A stretch of DNA of 39,156 nucleotides from UBA5070 sp039798065. Lineage in GTDB: Bacteria; Fibrobacterota; Fibrobacteria; UBA5070. Made by a program: the position numbers and the translations under genes. The notes beneath the pieces were generated by a model. It was given only the letters and a program-made list of their open reading frames with translations. It was not told the origin of the DNA and made no database searches. Positions 32,887 through 39,156 of the stretch are shown here, piece by piece (position 1 is the stretch's first letter; the number at the start of each line of letters is the position of its first letter). Location: assembly GCA_039798065.1 (NCBI GenBank), contig JBDKGS010000008.1, positions 1 to 39,156 on the forward strand. The letters run 5' to 3'.

Positions 32887-33342
32887 CTACCTGGCTTTGC
32901 GACCCACCGCCGTTTCGGTACGGGCATCCTTCACGAAGTCGCGCAACCCTGCAGCCAGCCCATCCAAAAGATCGGCCCATTCATCCAGGTGATCCTTGCC
33001 CTTGGGGGTGAGTCGATACGACTTCCGCCCGGCACCGCGGACAGATTCCGTCCATTCCGCCACCGTCATCCCGTTGGTTTCCAGCACCGCCAAAGCCCGA
33101 TAAACTGCTGCCTTGTCGATGGTGGTGCCCGTCAGGGTATGTCCATCGAGGCTTGCAAGAATGTCGTAACCGCTAGCGCCCGGCGTGTTGCGCAACTCCA
33201 ACAGAATGAGAGGCTCCACGAATCGGAACAGGTTGCCCATTCCGCACGCGCAACCTTTGCATCCGTGGCGAGGACAGATTTTGCCACGCCCTTCCATGGA
33301 AGGCTTCGATGCGGGAACGGCTGGCGGTTTGAGCTTAGGCAT
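32887..33342 (-). CDS. PadR-family regulator with N-terminal Cys cluster
   Basis: A 151-residue PadR-type winged-helix repressor. The core (about 38-115) shows GNLFRFVEPLILLELRN, the recognition region AAVYRALAVLETNGM and the wing GAGRKSYRLTPKGKDHL. The N-terminus carries Cys23, Cys28, Cys31 and Cys33 (CPRHGCKGCAC), an arrangement that could bind a metal or iron-sulfur cluster. It lies immediately upstream of the metal-tailed NifX-like gene, its most likely target. Confidence 0.82.
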   Translation of the reverse strand: MPKLKPPAVPASKPSMEGRGKICPRHGCKGCACGMGNLFRFVEPLILLELRNTPGASGYDILASLDGHTLTGTTIDKAAVYRALAVLETNGMTVAEWTESVRGAGRKSYRLTPKGKDHLDEWADLLDGLAAGLRDFVKDARTETAVGRKAR

Positions 33343-33408
33343 GATCCATCAAAGATGCCAATATCCTCCGTGGATCGGAGAGGCGCCAAGTTTCAAGCCA
33401 GCTCCCCC

Positions 33409-34662
33409 TCAGATCCCGAATGCGATCAGCGCGACCAAAGTCGGGGCCGCCGCGTAAAGCAAAAGCGACCCCGGCGTGATCACGCCATCGGGAAACCGAT
33501 CACGTAGAATACTGGCACCCGCGGGATTCGGGGCGTTGGCGATCACGGTCAATCCACCCCCAACGACTGCGCCGGCCACCAAGTGGTAGCGGAAAGATTC
33601 TGTCGAATCGGGAACCAACGACCCCAGGTAGGTGAGGGCGGCGTTGTCCACCAAGGCGGTGAGTCCTGCAGCACCGAGATACAGCACTTTGTCGCCCATG
33701 CTGGTGAGAACAGGAGTCAGCCACCAGCCTTGCGGGGATCCGATCACCACGAGGCCGGCCAGGAAAAATCCAACCAGAAGACCTTCGCGCAACAATAGCG
33801 GCGAATGATGCGCATGGTAGGCGTGGACGAAACCAAGGAAGAACAGGAATGTTCCCATCATCACCACCACGTGGTGGGACGACAACACGACGGCGGCCAC
33901 GAAAGCCAAATGCACCACGACTAAGGGCCACGGCACGGGGGTCGTGGAATCGGCAGCGGCTTTCGGCATCGCGGACAATTCCCGTCTAAACAGGAAGGCG
34001 AAAGCGATGGCGTTGAACAGAACCGCGGGGATCGCGCGGGCACCGAAGGTCGAGAACATGAACCCGCTGTCCCAGCCCCATGCGCTTGCGACCATCAGGA
34101 CGGGCGGTGCCGCATAGCTCGTGAGGACACCACCGATGGAGATGTTCACGAACAAGACCGCCAACGCCGCGTACTTCAATCGAAGCGAAGTGTTCTCAGA
34201 CAAAATCCGACCATGCAAAAGCAAGGCCGCGACCGTCATCGCGGCAGGTTCGGTGATGAACGAACCCAGCAGCGGCGCCACCCCAAGGCACACGAAGGCG
34301 AAACCGGTCGCGCCGGGAAGTGGAATCATCCGGGACAATCCGTTCACGAACCCGGTCGCCACCTGCAAGACTGGACGTGTACCGGCGACGACCATGACCA
34401 CGAAGACGAAGAGGGGCTCCGTGAAATTCAGGCTCTCGAGATGCGAAATGGCGGCTTTGCTCCCCGACAAGGCGACATGGGCACCGAACAGCAGCATCGC
34501 CCAAAACCCAAAGACGACTTCCACTTCTCCCAGCAGATGGAACGTCCCTTCATGCTTGGGGAACCGATGCGAAAGCCTCTCGAAATTGGAGGCAAGGAAA
34601 ACGTGGAACAAGGCCAATACGAAGAACACCAGAGCGACGATTTGAAGTGGGGTTGCAGTCAT
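33409..34662 (-). CDS. Putative Na+/H+ antiporter (PF07399-like)
   Basis: A 417-residue membrane protein with about 11 hydrophobic segments, matching the 'putative Na+/H+ antiporter' family related to the ion transporter superfamily. Recognisable stretches include ITEPAAMTVAALLLHGRIL, DNAALTYLGSLVPD and GGGLTVIANAPNPAG, typical of this group, which pairs inverted helical hairpins. The ATG at 34662 has an AGGTG-like site upstream; the GTG at 34671 is an alternative. It lies between another cation antiporter and the PadR gene on the same strand. Na+ or other cation specificity is not readable. Confidence 0.82.
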   Translation of the reverse strand: MTATPLQIVALVFFVLALFHVFLASNFERLSHRFPKHEGTFHLLGEVEVVFGFWAMLLFGAHVALSGSKAAISHLESLNFTEPLFVFVVMVVAGTRPVLQVATGFVNGLSRMIPLPGATGFAFVCLGVAPLLGSFITEPAAMTVAALLLHGRILSENTSLRLKYAALAVLFVNISIGGVLTSYAAPPVLMVASAWGWDSGFMFSTFGARAIPAVLFNAIAFAFLFRRELSAMPKAAADSTTPVPWPLVVVHLAFVAAVVLSSHHVVVMMGTFLFFLGFVHAYHAHHSPLLLREGLLVGFFLAGLVVIGSPQGWWLTPVLTSMGDKVLYLGAAGLTALVDNAALTYLGSLVPDSTESFRYHLVAGAVVGGGLTVIANAPNPAGASILRDRFPDGVITPGSLLLYAAAPTLVALIAFGI

Positions 34663-34761
34663 GTTCGGCACCTATGTGGGTTCGGATGAATGTCTAAGTG
34701 TTGCGAAAATGCCAGAAACTGTTTCTCCTGGTCGGCGACATGGGCCACCGCCAAGACGATT

Positions 34762-35823
34762 TCATGTGGACCGATTCGTGCGGCTTCTAGCCCGGATGAA
34801 TTCCCAAGCCACCACGAGTCCGATCAGCCCAATGGATCCGACCAACAACCCCATCCGGTCAAAATCTGGCTGGCGACTGGTGAATACAAGCAGCGCGGTG
34901 TACCCTCCGTAGAGCGCCAGGAACAACACGCCTTCCAGCCGCGAGACCTGCCCACCACTCATGAAGACCGGTAGGCACAACAACGCCACCGCCATCATCA
35001 CCGGAATATCGAATCCCATTGCGACCGGCGACACCGGCATTCCCGCCGGAGCGAGCAAGGACGAACCGCCCAACACGGCCAGGATATTGAAAATATTGCT
35101 CCCCACCACGTTGCCGATGGCGATGTCGCGCTCGCCGCGAAGTGTCGCCGCGACGGAGGCGGCGACCTCGGGAAGCGAAGTTCCCGCCGCGACGATGGTG
35201 AGTCCGATAACAAGTTCTGACACACCGAAGGACTGCGCGACGGCCACCGCTCCAGCCACAAGGAGCTTGGACCCCGCGACGAGAAGCACAAGGGAAAAAC
35301 CGATGCCAGCAACCAAGGGAAGAACAGCGGGACGAAGCGGAACATTGGTCACCGCATCCAGGTTCGCGGCAGGAGGCGCATTGCGGCCTTCGCGAACCAA
35401 CCACCAGGTGAAGCCCACGGCGGCAGCCAAAAGGAATCCGCCTTCCAAGGGTCCGATCCGTCCATCCAATCCGAAGATCCAGACAGAAAGCGAAGCTCCG
35501 ATCATGATGGGCAGCTCACGACGCAGAAAAGACCGCTGAACCACCAACGGGGCGAAGCAAGCGCTCAAACCAAGGATGAAGAGCACGTTGAAAATGTTGG
35601 AGCCCACCACGTTCCCCAATGCGATCTCGGCGTTGCCTTTCCAGGCGGCCGCGATACTCACGGCAAGTTCGGGAGCGGAGGTGCCGAACGCGACCACGGT
35701 GAGCCCGATCACCATGGATGATATACCGAGTCCCGCCGCCAGCTTGGAGGCCCAGCGAACCAAAAGGTCTCCACCAGCGACCAGCAAGGCGAATCCCGCG
35801 GCGATGTAAAGTGCTGAGATCAA
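34762..35823 (-). CDS. CaCA-family calcium/sodium antiporter
   Basis: A 353-residue, ten-helix exchanger with the two alpha-repeats of the Ca2+/cation antiporter superfamily (YrbG-like): FGTSAPELAVSIAAAWKGNA with the following GNVVGSNIFN, and AAGTSLPEVAASVAATLRGE with the following GNVVGSNIFN. The start is TTG at 35823: AAAGGAG (rc of 35831-35837) lies exactly 7 bases upstream. The open frame extends further to 35982 but without family similarity. Transport of Ca2+ against Na+ or H+ is likely. Confidence 0.92.
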   Translation of the reverse strand: MISALYIAAGFALLVAGGDLLVRWASKLAAGLGISSMVIGLTVVAFGTSAPELAVSIAAAWKGNAEIALGNVVGSNIFNVLFILGLSACFAPLVVQRSFLRRELPIMIGASLSVWIFGLDGRIGPLEGGFLLAAAVGFTWWLVREGRNAPPAANLDAVTNVPLRPAVLPLVAGIGFSLVLLVAGSKLLVAGAVAVAQSFGVSELVIGLTIVAAGTSLPEVAASVAATLRGERDIAIGNVVGSNIFNILAVLGGSSLLAPAGMPVSPVAMGFDIPVMMAVALLCLPVFMSGGQVSRLEGVLFLALYGGYTALLVFTSRQPDFDRMGLLVGSIGLIGLVVAWEFIRARSRTNRST

Positions 35824-36021
35824 GATTTGCTCCTTTGAGGCATCTAGAAGCAGATAATAAGACCTTTCCTGCGATGTCCCTAAGTTTCCACATTGGGACA
35901 CAATTAAGACGTTCCGCCCGCCTTCCCCTCCGGCTGAAGTATCCGCACAAAGAACACTCCCCGCAGCAATGCTGCGATGCATTTGTTTGGTCAGCCATTT
36001 TGGGGTTTACGAAGCAATCTT

Positions 36022-36036
36022 GGCACCATAGGTGCC
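36022..36036. repeat. Dispersed palindrome, related to the ars intergenic repeat
   Basis: GGCACC (36022-36027), ATA, GGTGCC (36031-36036). On the minus strand it reads GGGCACCTATGGTGCCAA, identical over these 18 bases to the plus strand at 29334-29351. Confidence 0.6.
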
Positions 36037-36100
36037 CCGCCAAACATTGGAACGCGCAGCGGTCGAGGAATCTACCCAACCCCCCAATAGAATGGTCGAT

Positions 36101-36128
36101 TTGACAGAAATCGACGACCGCTTACATT
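36101..36128 (+). promoter_or_regulatory. Sigma70-like promoter of the small outer-membrane gene
   Basis: A consensus TTGACA (36101-36106), a 16 bp spacer, then TACATT (36123-36128), 48 bp upstream of the ATG at 36176. Confidence 0.5.
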
Positions 36129-36175
36129 CATTCTTTCCCCCCTGATTCAATTTTCCTCGCGAGAAAGTCGCCCCG

Positions 36176-36763
36176 ATGCATTTCCTCCTTAGCTTGATCT
36201 TGATCGGATTCGCGGCGCCTGATGAAGAGGTGGTCGACGTCGCAAACGGCGTTGCGTTCAGCATGGGAATGGGGATCGTGGCGCTCGGGGAAAACCGGTT
36301 GGATCGGGACGCCGATGGCCTGTTTGGCATACCCATGGAAATCTCGATGGTGCAGCACGACCATCGAGTTTGGCTGGGTGCGGGCCTTTCGTGGATGTTC
36401 GGCACCAGCGCCATCGCCACGGATTCACGGAATGTGAACGCGCACATCTTCGGGCTACATGGCGACTTGGCATGCAGCGTCCTCGCCTTCGCGTACGCCG
36501 ACTTCAAATTGGGCATCGGGGCCGCGCTGCGCTACGCATCCGTCGAACGCGAGGATTGGTCCGGCGGATACTGGGAAACCTCAGACAGATTCTATCCCGG
36601 AGGGCACCAAAACAAGTTTCTGGCGAATGGACGCTTTTTCGCAAGCCTTCTGCTCCATTCTCCAGGAGGCAGCGGAGGACTCGAACTCATCCCGTTGAGG
36701 ATCGAGTACGGCCCCTCGATGGCAAAATTCGCACCAGCTCTTTCCTTCAGCAAATTCTTGTAG
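36176..36763 (+). CDS. Small exported protein, probably outer-membrane beta-barrel-like
   Basis: A 195-residue protein I do not recognise. The N-terminus (MHFLLSLILIGFAAP) resembles a signal peptide. The body is rich in alternating aromatic/hydrophobic and polar residues and Gly (VWLGAGLSWMFG, FKLGIGAALRYASV), and the chain ends in SFSKFL, as in small outer-membrane barrels. It has its own sigma70-like promoter and lies only 9 bp from the convergent radical SAM gene. Confidence 0.55.
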   Translation: MHFLLSLILIGFAAPDEEVVDVANGVAFSMGMGIVALGENRLDRDADGLFGIPMEISMVQHDHRVWLGAGLSWMFGTSAIATDSRNVNAHIFGLHGDLACSVLAFAYADFKLGIGAALRYASVEREDWSGGYWETSDRFYPGGHQNKFLANGRFFASLLLHSPGGSGGLELIPLRIEYGPSMAKFAPALSFSKFL

Positions 36764-36772
36764 CGCGCGTCC

Positions 36773-38086
36773 TCAATCTTCCAGATACGCACCGATTCCC
36801 ATTTCCAGAAGTTCGCGGGAAGGGCGGCAATCGGTAGACAGAATCTGCCCGGTCCGGTTTTTGGCAACCGAGGTGCATCCCCCGCCGCAGGCCAACGCCT
36901 GGGCGCATTCGCGGCAATCGGAAAGCGATACCGTGTCGCGCTCCTGCCATTGCCCCACGACTTCGCGATCGAGCCTGGCCTCGGGCCAGAACGTGCCCAA
37001 TTCCTCGCCGGGCTTCCCCACGGTGGCGGTGCAGGCGAAAATGCGCCCCCGGTAGTCGAATGCCCATTCTGTCTTGGTTCCGGTACATGCGTCGAACAGA
37101 GGCTTGGGCAATTCGCCGTGTTCCAACAGGAATTTGCTGACGGAGAACGCCGGACGGTGGTATTCCAGGAATTCGGGATGATCCTTCACCAAGTGCAGAA
37201 GGTCTTCGGCAAGCTCCACGCGTGAGTACAGAGGGCCTTTGCCGCCTGCGGCGTGGCAGGAATGCAGTTCGTAGTTGCGACCCAACTGGGTCTTGAACCG
37301 GGGGTTGGAGGTCCAGCCGCGCTCCTTGGCGATGCGGGCCAGTTCGGGCAGCAGCGGCAGATTCTGTCGATCGACGACCGATCGCAGGTTCACGGTGTGG
37401 CCCGCCGCCAACACCGCGTCGATGCCGTCGGCGATGGTCGCGAAGGTGGCCTTTCCGCCCGCCAAAAAGCGTCGTGCGTCGTGCGATTCGGGCGGACCAT
37501 CCAGCGTGACCTGGATTTCGCGGATCTTGGCCAAGGCCAAGGTGGGCAGGTATTCCACCAAGCTGTGCCCGTTGGTGACCACCGCCACCTCCAGGTTCGC
37601 GGCAGCGGCACGGCGGAGGAATCCGGCGATGCGTTCCCGCGGTGCGTCGCCGGGCAACAGAGGCTCGCCGCCAAAAAGTGTCAGGTACTTGCGGCGACCG
37701 GCGAATTCCTTGGCGACATGCGCGTAGAATGTGTCGAGGATCTCGTCGGTGAGGCTTTGCGGCTTGACGCCGTAATCTTCCTGAAAGCAATAGTCGCAGC
37801 GGAAGTTGCAGCCGTACCACGGCACGAAGAAGATCTGGACTTCGTCCGATTCGCGGGTGTCCAGGAAGTCCAGATAGGCGCGTTTCCAGCGCTTGTTCTC
37901 GTCGTCAGGATCTGTCAGATATCCTTTGGCGGCCCATTCCGTCGGGTCGGCGGGGATTTCGCCCGTCAGCAGGGGCCGTGCAGATTCCTCGTCCAGAAGA
38001 TCCGCGTTCCCCGACAAAAGGTTCACAACGAACGGGGTGTTGCGCCCCTTGGTGCGACCGACGATGTTGTGCTTGGACCATTGCAT
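36773..38086 (-). CDS. Radical SAM/SPASM peptide-maturase-like enzyme
   Basis: A 437-residue enzyme. The radical SAM core has the cluster motif Cys93-x3-Cys97-x2-Cys100 (CNFRCDYC), with GGEPLL and VTNGHSL segments. The C-terminal SPASM region shows the full seven-Cys pattern: Cys334-x12-Gly-x4-Cys352, then Cys391-x2-Cys394-x5-Cys400-x3-Cys404, then Cys420, enough for two auxiliary iron-sulfur clusters. The N-terminal FVVNLLSGNADLL resembles the start of peptide maturases. GAGGAA lies 7 bases before the ATG. A 30-residue Cys-rich gene and an ArsM-like methyltransferase lie upstream on the same strand, suggesting RiPP modification; the exact chemistry is unknown. Confidence 0.88.
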   Translation of the reverse strand: MQWSKHNIVGRTKGRNTPFVVNLLSGNADLLDEESARPLLTGEIPADPTEWAAKGYLTDPDDENKRWKRAYLDFLDTRESDEVQIFFVPWYGCNFRCDYCFQEDYGVKPQSLTDEILDTFYAHVAKEFAGRRKYLTLFGGEPLLPGDAPRERIAGFLRRAAAANLEVAVVTNGHSLVEYLPTLALAKIREIQVTLDGPPESHDARRFLAGGKATFATIADGIDAVLAAGHTVNLRSVVDRQNLPLLPELARIAKERGWTSNPRFKTQLGRNYELHSCHAAGGKGPLYSRVELAEDLLHLVKDHPEFLEYHRPAFSVSKFLLEHGELPKPLFDACTGTKTEWAFDYRGRIFACTATVGKPGEELGTFWPEARLDREVVGQWQERDTVSLSDCRECAQALACGGGCTSVAKNRTGQILSTDCRPSRELLEMGIGAYLED

Positions 38087-38175
38087 GAATCATTTCCTCG
38101 ATAGGTCAAAAACTGGCATCAAACGCGCCAGCGACCGAAGCCCGGCAGGGCCGGGACCCCGCCAGGGTAAACAAA

Positions 38176-38205
38176 CGTAGGGGCGGTTCACGAACCACCC
38201 CTACG
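38176..38205. repeat. 30 bp near-perfect palindrome
   Basis: Arms 38176-38189 and 38192-38205 are complementary except for one pair (C38184 opposite A38197), flanking a 2-nt centre. The arms read CGTAGGGGCGGTTC and GAACCACCCCTACG. It would make a strong hairpin with no T-run, so it looks like a dispersed palindromic repeat rather than a classical terminator. Confidence 0.6.
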
Positions 38206-38254
38206 ACGGATTGCACCATGGATTCGGACGACCCTGCGGAGGCCCGGTTCACGA

Positions 38255-38289
38255 GGGCGCGGTCCGCGGCAAAAGCCGCGGGGGCGCCC
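38255..38289. repeat. Extended GC hairpin, related to the ars repeat
   Basis: Inner stem CCGCGGC/GCCGCGG with an AAAA loop (38264-38281) and outer stem GGGCGC/GCGCCC (38255-38260 with 38284-38289). The minus strand from 38290 to 38278 reads TGGGCGCCCCCGC, identical to the plus strand at 29184-29196, the start of the palindrome cluster in the ars operon. Confidence 0.6.
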
Positions 38290-38469
38290 AATCTCAAAAC
38301 CTTCGTTTCGAGCGAGAAAGATGCAGACGACCGGTGGAGGAATCCCCGAGTCGCGGGAGGCGTCCTTCCAGGATATCCCATTCCGCATCGCGAAATGGGC
38401 CCATTGGGGACGTCGACCAAAACGAGTGGGGCCTCCAACGGAAGAATGCGCTTTCGCAGCCGGAACGAA

Positions 38470-38562
38470 TCAGTCGTGGCAGCCCGCGACGATGGTCGAG
38501 ACCTTCGCACAGCACTGTGCCACGGGCGCACAGCATTCCTTCTTGCGGATCAAGGACTTCAT
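38470..38562 (-). CDS. Cys-rich 30-residue peptide, candidate RiPP precursor
   Basis: The peptide begins MKSLIRKKE and carries Cys10-Cys11, Cys17-Cys18 and Cys28, followed by His29-Asp30 at the end. The two CC pairs are separated by APVAQ. A strong Shine-Dalgarno AAAGGAGG ends 4 bases before the ATG at 38562. It lies 32 bp after an ArsM-like methyltransferase gene and upstream of a radical SAM/SPASM gene on the same strand. This matches RiPP loci, where a short Cys-rich precursor is modified by a SPASM enzyme. Alternatively it is a small thiol metal-binding peptide. The leader is very short (about 9 residues), which is unusual for RiPPs. Confidence 0.6.
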   Translation of the reverse strand: MKSLIRKKECCAPVAQCCAKVSTIVAGCHD

Positions 38563-38594
38563 GGATCCTCCTTTCGTGATGGACATTTTCTGAC

Positions 38595-39156
38595 TTATCC
38601 GCCGCAGCAGCGGCGGAGCTTGGGTTTCCACCCTTGGAGGGTGAAACTCGAAACCTCGATGCGGCCTTTGGCGTAGGGGGCCGATTCCTCGAGGACGGAC
38701 AGATCCTGCAAGCCCGCCTCGTGGACGGTCTTCAGGTAGACTTCGCGGGTGTCGGCACCGGCCCAGCACTCGGCGACCGCTTCCGGATCATGACGGAATT
38801 CGTCGGGAACGGTTTCGCTCGAGTAGATGTCGGACACCACGAACCGTCCGCCGGGCTTCAGTATGCGTTCGATTTCCGTCCACACCTTGGCTTTGTCCTT
38901 GGCGTGGTTCAAGACGCAATTGGAAATCACGACGTCGACGGACATGGAAGGGATGGGCAGGTTTTCCAGTTCGGCCTTTTCGAACCGAACATTGGAGTAC
39001 CCCAAACGTTGGGCGGTCGCACGTGCTTTTTCGAGCATTCCATCGGAGATGTCGATTCCCCACACCAGACCGTCGGAGCCCACGTCGTCGGCAAGACGCA
39101 TCGCATCGGTGCCACGCCCGGAGCCCAGATCCACACAGACTTCGCCACGGAAGGGT
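38595..39156 (-). CDS. ArsM-like SAM-dependent methyltransferase, C-terminal part
   Basis: The frame is open to the window end, so the N-terminus lies outside; about 187 residues are seen. Motif I reads DLGSGRGTDAMRLA. The region SNCVLNHAKDKAKVW matches SNCVINLSPDKPQVW of the window's own ArsM, and AECWAGAD matches the third cysteine position (GCVAGAS), so two of the three arsenite-binding cysteines are kept. The C-terminus ends in RRCCGG. The enzyme could methylate arsenic, or act on the Cys-rich peptide encoded 32 bp downstream. Both options are inference. Confidence 0.8.
   Translation of the reverse strand, partial: PFRGEVCVDLGSGRGTDAMRLADDVGSDGLVWGIDISDGMLEKARATAQRLGYSNVRFEKAELENLPIPSMSVDVVISNCVLNHAKDKAKVWTEIERILKPGGRFVVSDIYSSETVPDEFRHDPEAVAECWAGADTREVYLKTVHEAGLQDLSVLEESAPYAKGRIEVSSFTLQGWKPKLRRCCGG

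Larger units (their letters stand above)
35824..36175. other. Gene-poor intergenic region between divergent genes
   Basis: This region holds the leader of the antiporter on the minus side, the palindrome at 36022-36036, short imperfect repeats such as GCAGCAATGCTGC (35962-35974), and a sigma70-like promoter at 36101-36128 for the gene on the plus side. I see no convincing coding frame or RNA gene in it. Confidence 0.6.
38087..38469. other. Repeat-rich gap between the peptide and maturase genes
   Basis: This 383 bp holds no convincing gene: open frames on both strands have low-complexity composition. It contains palindromes at 38176-38205, 38255-38289 and 38377-38399, the leader of the radical SAM gene, and CCCGGCAGGGCCGGG-like repeats near 38140-38156. 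It may hold a transcript end plus dispersed repeats, or structured RNA of the peptide operon. Confidence 0.55.

Noticed and set aside
38376..38472. Reading the peptide's TGA stop as selenocysteine
   Set aside because: The downstream sequence reads as repeat-derived, non-conserved residues and I see no clear selenocysteine-insertion hairpin just after the TGA.
38218..38676. A 152-codon plus-strand frame through the peptide gene and repeat region
   Set aside because: It runs antisense to the well-supported peptide and methyltransferase genes, crosses palindromic repeats and has no recognisable features.
1..39156. CRISPR arrays, tRNA/rRNA genes, insertion sequences, integrases
   Set aside because: I looked for regularly spaced repeats, cloverleaf-like tRNA motifs and transposase-like proteins and saw none; the palindromes found are not regularly spaced.

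Overview
This is a compact, GC-rich stretch of chromosome-like DNA from a diderm (Gram-negative) bacterium: it encodes a TonB-dependent receptor, a TolC/RND efflux pump and several lipoproteins. I cannot place the organism below that level. No tRNA, rRNA, CRISPR array, integrase or insertion sequence is visible. Genes are tightly packed, with many ATGA, TTGA or TGATG stop/start overlaps, and several genes use TTG starts.

Layout. 1-525: end of an AbiEii-type nucleotidyltransferase. 593-5753: a thiol/sulfur redox block (DUF2892 protein, membrane-anchored thioredoxin, zinc-finger anti-sigma-like protein, two single-domain rhodaneses, a KirBac-type potassium channel, a thioredoxin/thioredoxin-reductase fusion and a phosphatase-like protein). 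5803-10109: a methyltransferase, a chemoreceptor without a sensor domain, a DUF3943 protein and an EEP-family lipoprotein. 10194-18807: an osmotic-stress/trehalose block (cation:proton antiporter, TreS-maltokinase fusion, MscS channel, membrane-anchored OtsA, OtsB). 18744-24769 (minus): a TolC-adaptor-RND efflux operon ending in a PII-like transporter-associated protein and a DUF2892 protein. 24917-28272: a Fur-family regulator, then a lipoprotein and TonB receptor that look like a metal-uptake pair. 28383-31485: arsenic resistance (arsR, thioredoxin-linked arsC, arsM, acr3), followed by a TauE-type exporter. 32371-35823 (minus): two cation antiporters, a Cys-rich PadR regulator and a His/Cys-tailed NifX-like protein. 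36176-36763: a small outer-membrane-like protein. 36773-39156 (minus): an ArsM-like methyltransferase, a 30-residue Cys-rich peptide and a radical SAM/SPASM maturase-like enzyme.

Two observations stand out. First, seven promoters share an ECF-sigma-like pattern (G[T/A]AAC[C/T], a 15-16 bp spacer, then C[G/A]TC). They precede the thioredoxin, rhodanese, anti-sigma, Trx-TrxR, phosphatase-like and RND-efflux units, which suggests one thiol-stress regulon whose sigma factor lies outside the window. Second, the right end looks like a small ribosomally made, post-translationally modified peptide (RiPP) locus. Its Cys-rich precursor, radical SAM/SPASM enzyme and ArsM-like methyltransferase may be linked to thiophilic metal(loid)s.

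Several intergenic stretches (29184-29370, 36022-36036, 38176-38289) carry related GC-rich palindromes that look like dispersed repeats or structured RNA.
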